The notes beneath the pieces were generated by a model, which was not told the origin of the DNA, did no database searches, and worked only from the letters and a program-made list of their open reading frames with translations. A stretch of DNA of 64,000 nucleotides from the NCBI GenBank assembly GCA_011742915.1, contig JAAQTN010000002.1, positions 154,616 through 218,615 of the forward strand, read 5' to 3'. Source of the stretch: Billgrantia desiderata (lineage in GTDB: Bacteria > Pseudomonadota > Gammaproteobacteria > Pseudomonadales > Halomonadaceae). Below are positions 61,096 to 64,000 of this stretch, piece by piece; the stretch's first letter is position 1, and the number at the start of each line of letters is the position of its first letter. A program made the position numbers and the translations under genes.

Positions 61096-62445
61096 TCAGG
61101 ACTTGTTCACGCTGGCCATGTACCAATCGGGGTTGGCGCGCTTCAGCCCGAGTTCATACACCACATAAGCCATCAGGAACGTGGCGGGAGCCGAGAACCC
61201 TGAGATACCCGGCAAGTGCATGATCACCATTCCGACTACCGTTGCCAGAAACCAGGCGGTAAGACCACAGGGGTTATACGCAGGGATATAGGCGTTGTCC
61301 AACTCGACGTGGCCGTTGAAACGCTGCCGATAGGTGCGTGACAGAATGTGAGCCAGTGCCACCCCCACCCAGGCCACCACGAACACCCCCTGGTAGGCGA
61401 GTGCCTGAAGGATATAGCTGAATACGTCAGCCATCATCAGTACGTAAGACATTAAACCGATCAGACACCCTGCCACGACCTTGGTAAGCTTGACGCCCGT
61501 TACCTTGCGAACGAAGGCCTCGAAGTTGACGGTTGCGAGGTAGTAATTTGCCGTATTGATTCGACTTTGAGTCACCCATACCAACAGCAACCCACCCAGC
61601 CCCATCAGCTCGAGCAGGCCCAGCACCACGGAGGCCTCTGACAAGCCACCGATGGGAATCATCGAGTCGAGCAGGATGCCAACGATGCCGCTGAACAGGA
61701 AGGTCATCGCGTAGAAGGGAATGCCAAACGTGATCTTGGCATGAAAGGTCGTGTCCTTCTGCTTACCGAAGCGGGCATAATCGAAGGTGAACATCATCAG
61801 CACCCAAACCCCCATATAGTAGGCAAAGGTCTGCAGCCAGCCCCACGGCGAAGCCCCGCCCTCAGGCACTCGCGACAGCCAGTCGCTGGGATAGCCAAAC
61901 TCGGCGATAGCCATGCCCACGGCGATCAGCATGCCAATGACGTAGACCGGCAGAAGAGCACCATTGAACTTGTCCAGCCAGTGCTGAACACTACCGAAGA
62001 TCAGCGCTACGCCGAGGATAGCCACAATGGCCGTGGTGACCGACATGGGAAGGTTACCGCTCCATTCGGTAAGAACCAGCGCCATCACATAACCCTCGAA
62101 CACAGCGTAATAGAGCGCCGTGGCAAAGAAGATGAGCGTAGCGACCATGGCCCCCACATGGCCAAACAGGATCTTGGAGAACAGAGCGACGGTCAGCCCG
62201 GTCTTCATGGCAAAACGGCTGATCACTCCATTGATCACTCCATAGGCGATCATGGTGAGCACGATACCGATCAACGCATTGGTCGTACCGTAGCTGCGTG
62301 CCATGGCCGCAGCCACCACCATGTAGAAGATAGCGCTACAGACTGCCCACCAGGCCATCATCAGGTTGGCACGCGGCATACGCCCTTCGTCGGGTACTGG
62401 CCGTTCGGAGAAGTCCAGGTCGGTGGATTGTGGTTGTGTTGCCAT
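61096..62445 (-). CDS. NCS1-family permease (cytosine/purine or related)
   Basis: A 449-residue permease with about 12 helices of the NCS1/CodB type. Visible: MMAWWAVCSAIFYMVVAAAMARSYG, FSKILFGHVGAMVATLIFFATALYYAVFEGYVMA, and NTANYYLATVNFEAFVRKV. It imports cytosine, purines, allantoin, hydantoins or thiamine precursors in relatives; the substrate here is unknown. The ATG at 62445 (MATQPQSTDLDF) is used; the longer frame to 62526 covers a palindromic operator-like site. The 5-oxoprolinase-type genes are upstream on the same strand. Confidence 0.9.
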   Translation of the reverse strand: MATQPQSTDLDFSERPVPDEGRMPRANLMMAWWAVCSAIFYMVVAAAMARSYGTTNALIGIVLTMIAYGVINGVISRFAMKTGLTVALFSKILFGHVGAMVATLIFFATALYYAVFEGYVMALVLTEWSGNLPMSVTTAIVAILGVALIFGSVQHWLDKFNGALLPVYVIGMLIAVGMAIAEFGYPSDWLSRVPEGGASPWGWLQTFAYYMGVWVLMMFTFDYARFGKQKDTTFHAKITFGIPFYAMTFLFSGIVGILLDSMIPIGGLSEASVVLGLLELMGLGGLLLVWVTQSRINTANYYLATVNFEAFVRKVTGVKLTKVVAGCLIGLMSYVLMMADVFSYILQALAYQGVFVVAWVGVALAHILSRTYRQRFNGHVELDNAYIPAYNPCGLTAWFLATVVGMVIMHLPGISGFSAPATFLMAYVVYELGLKRANPDWYMASVNKS

Positions 62446-62491
62446 TTCGAAATACCTTTGTTGTGCTTGTTTTCGAGACAGACGAGCCCTG

Positions 62492-62511
62492 CATCGCCGA
62501 ATTCGGCGATG
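62492..62511. promoter_or_regulatory. Perfect 20-bp palindrome upstream of the NCS1 gene
   Basis: CATCGCCGAATTCGGCGATG, 47 bp upstream of the permease ATG and 60 bp downstream of pxpC. It may be a repressor operator or an intercistronic hairpin; no T-run follows on either strand. Confidence 0.5.
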
Positions 62512-62571
62512 AGAGGGGCAAGTCAAGGGAAGCTGAAAAGGCCACCCGACGTGCGCCAGGTGGCTTGATGG

Positions 62572-63543
62572 TCACGGCATCTTTCGCAAGCCCTCCAGCA
62601 CCTTCCGGTACTCGGCTCGCGCGGCGAGTGCCTCCTCAAGGGTAATGGGAACGAAACGCACCAATTGATGCGGCTGGATTTGCCCCACCCAGTCCATATC
62701 GGCACTGATAACGGTGCCGATCATGGCGTAGCCACCACCAGACACGGCATCCCGGTGAAGGATGATCGGTTCACTGCCGCTTGGTACCTGGATAGAGCCG
62801 ATGGGATAGCAGGCGTCGACGATGTTCGAGGGGTCATCACCGGCGCCGAAGGGTGGCTCACGCTCGTGGAAAGAGAGAGGAGTACCGCCTTTCAGTCGAT
62901 AGCCAATGCGGTCGGCCTCCGATGCTACCGTCCAATCCTCCTCATAAAAACGCTCACGGCTCTCGTCGGTCAGTCGGTGATCATAGATGCCGGGCACCAC
63001 GCGCAGCAGATAGTGCTTGGAGAAACTGGGAATCAACGCTTCAGGCAGCCGACGCCCCTCGCGGGCAGCACCAGGGGGCGGCAAAAGCGCTAAACGGTCA
63101 TCGGCTCGCAACGGCCGCCCTTCCAGCCCACCCAGGCTGCCCAGGGTATAGGTGCTACGACTGCCCAACTTCTCGGGCACGTCGATACCACCTTCGATAG
63201 CCAGATAGAGCCGCGCGCCAGCCTTGACGAAATCGAAAGAAAGCGTTGCTCCCGCCGGCACTCGAAACACCTCGTTGAGTGGCCGCGGCTGGCCGTCTAT
63301 GCGTGGCGTCATCTCGGAACCACAGGCAGCGACAAGGCGGCTCTCGGCAAAGCGCAGTTCTGGCCCCATTAGGGCGCACTCGAGCACCGCGGCTCCCTCC
63401 GGATTGCCGAGCAGTAGATTGGCCGCTCGTAACGAACGTTGGTCCATGCCTCCTGAAGGCGGAATGCCCAAGTGATAATAGCCCTGCCGGCCAATATCCT
63501 GGACGGATGTCGCCAGCCCCGGCTTGAGCACTTCAATGGTCAT
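62572..63543 (-). CDS. pxpC: 5-oxoprolinase subunit C family protein (biotin-dependent carboxyltransferase/KipA-like)
   Basis: A 323-residue AHS2-domain protein. It shows LKPGLATSVQDIGRQGYYHLGIPPSGGMD, the segment FRVPAGATLSFDFVKAGARLYLAIEGGIDVP and GSRSTYTLGSLGG, and later ADRIGYRLKGG with HEREPPFG. With PxpA and PxpB it opens 5-oxoproline to glutamate using ATP; related pairs act in urea or amide carboxylation. The ATG overlaps the pxpB stop (ATGA-type), so it depends on that gene for translation, and the pxpB copy here appears disrupted. Confidence 0.9.
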   Translation of the reverse strand: MTIEVLKPGLATSVQDIGRQGYYHLGIPPSGGMDQRSLRAANLLLGNPEGAAVLECALMGPELRFAESRLVAACGSEMTPRIDGQPRPLNEVFRVPAGATLSFDFVKAGARLYLAIEGGIDVPEKLGSRSTYTLGSLGGLEGRPLRADDRLALLPPPGAAREGRRLPEALIPSFSKHYLLRVVPGIYDHRLTDESRERFYEEDWTVASEADRIGYRLKGGTPLSFHEREPPFGAGDDPSNIVDACYPIGSIQVPSGSEPIILHRDAVSGGGYAMIGTVISADMDWVGQIQPHQLVRFVPITLEEALAARAEYRKVLEGLRKMP

Positions 63544-63930
63544 TGGAGCACCTCCTTCACACGACGGGCATAGCCATCGGGGTCATGATTGAAGTCATCC
63601 AGATCGAAGGTGAAAGGCGCCACCCTGGGTTCGAAACGACCGGCTTCGGCATCGGCCACAAGGCGGTCATACTCATCACGCTCAATGGCACGATGCTTAA
63701 CGATGTCGCCGGGACGGAAGAAAATCATCGAATCATCGATGTGGGGCTGGCTGCCGCTCGGGTCGTAGATCGGCATCGGAGTGATGCCGAACATCTGGTA
63801 CCCCCCGGCGCCACGCACCGAATAGATACAGCTGAAGCAGCCCCCGTAGCCTACTGTCTGCTTGGGCGTGTCGGTCCGAGGCCGCAAGTACTTGGGTACC
63901 TGGATCTGCCTCTCCCGCGGCACCGGTAGT
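63540..63930 (-). pseudogene. pxpB: 5-oxoprolinase subunit B family gene, 5' end missing
   Basis: The C-terminal 127-130 residues of an AHS1-domain protein: YLRPRTDTPKQTVGYGGCFSCIYSVRGAGGYQMFGITPMPIYDP and FRPGDIVKHRAIERDEYDRLV in shorter, family-ordered parts. Full-length members have about 220-300 residues. Reading upstream of residue VPRERQ gives only Leu-Pro before TGA, and the sequence from 63931 looks like the end of an insertion sequence. A GTG at 63923 could restart a fragment, but the first half of the domain is lost from this position. Confidence 0.7.
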
Positions 63931-64000
63931 TGTCAAGGAATCTGTCGCCTCTGAGGTCTTTTAGGCCACCTGTTTTTCCGGTTCTACGACGGTGACCTGG
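63931..64000. mobile_element. Probable end of an insertion sequence (IS21-like?)
   Basis: The sequence begins TGTCAAGGAATCTG exactly where pxpB similarity stops. IS21-family ends begin with TGT. The element continues past the window edge, so the second end and target duplication cannot be seen. Confidence 0.4.
63961..64000 (-). CDS. C-terminal end of a possible transposase or helper gene
   Basis: The minus strand reads ...QVTVVEPEKQVA followed by TAA (63961-63963). Only 12 codons are inside the window. Its position 30 bp inside a TGT... terminus that interrupts pxpB suggests an IS-encoded protein. The family cannot be determined. Confidence 0.35.
   Translation of the reverse strand, partial: QVTVVEPEKQVA

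Overview
The window looks like a chromosomal segment of a high-GC gammaproteobacterium. The mix of phenylalanine and homogentisate catabolism, tripartite tricarboxylate (TTT) transport, many LysR/AraC-controlled transporter genes and the general look of the proteins points to Halomonadaceae (Halomonas-like). This is an inference from the proteins, not a database result. No rRNA, tRNA, CRISPR array or prophage was recognised. Layout: 1-6273 holds the start of a CitA/DcuS-type sensor kinase, an RlpA-like lipoprotein, a sodium symporter, hpd, the divergent argO/argP pair and a thiamine-binding-type protein. 6439-18535 is the most striking part: an RES/Xre toxin-antitoxin pair, then a tightly coupled four-gene Wadjet/MksBEFG-type SMC operon (jetA-jetB-jetC-jetD, read leftward; a 1642-residue SMC plus a Toprim nuclease), a DUF99 protein and a divergent RecQ-family helicase. 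18508-21575 is the aromatic amino acid block: phhR divergent from phhAB. PhhR/TyrR-type boxes lie both here and upstream of hpd, about 16 kb away, which ties Phe -> Tyr -> 4-hydroxyphenylpyruvate -> homogentisate together. 21770-28020 carries a ComEA-like protein, an SDR, FxsA, groES-groEL with a clear sigma-32 promoter, trmJ, a GGA-rich stretch ending in a terminator (possible sRNA) and a DUF4105 protein. 28082-32571 is a five-gene leftward operon combining two different HDAC/acetylpolyamine-amidohydrolase proteins with RidA, an ornithine-cyclodeaminase homologue and a branched-chain-type aminotransferase; it looks like a catabolic route for an N-acylated amine or amino acid. 32654-40061 has two paralogous small lipoproteins around a 16-bp tandem repeat, an MFS transporter, and a five-gene pirin/isochorismatase/monooxygenase/FMN-reductase operon facing a LysR gene broken at a G8 tract. 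40235-49784 has a patatin-GntP pair, YddG-like and AraC genes, CorA, a GltS-like symporter, a VOC protein, a truncated carboxymuconolactone-decarboxylase-like gene and a cysteine synthase-glutaredoxin fusion. 49956-54681 is a SARP-type regulator translationally coupled to a tandem DUF4242 protein and followed by an OsmC-like protein and a flavin monooxygenase, a compact cassette of unknown function. 54820-60896 is a TctDE-type two-component system convergent with a TctCBA tripartite carboxylate transporter and an AbrB-like membrane protein. 61096-64000 holds an NCS1 permease, pxpC and a pxpB apparently cut by an insertion sequence at the right edge. Two long imperfect palindromes of related design (2663-2834 and 4181-4322) flank hpd and are not explained by any gene.
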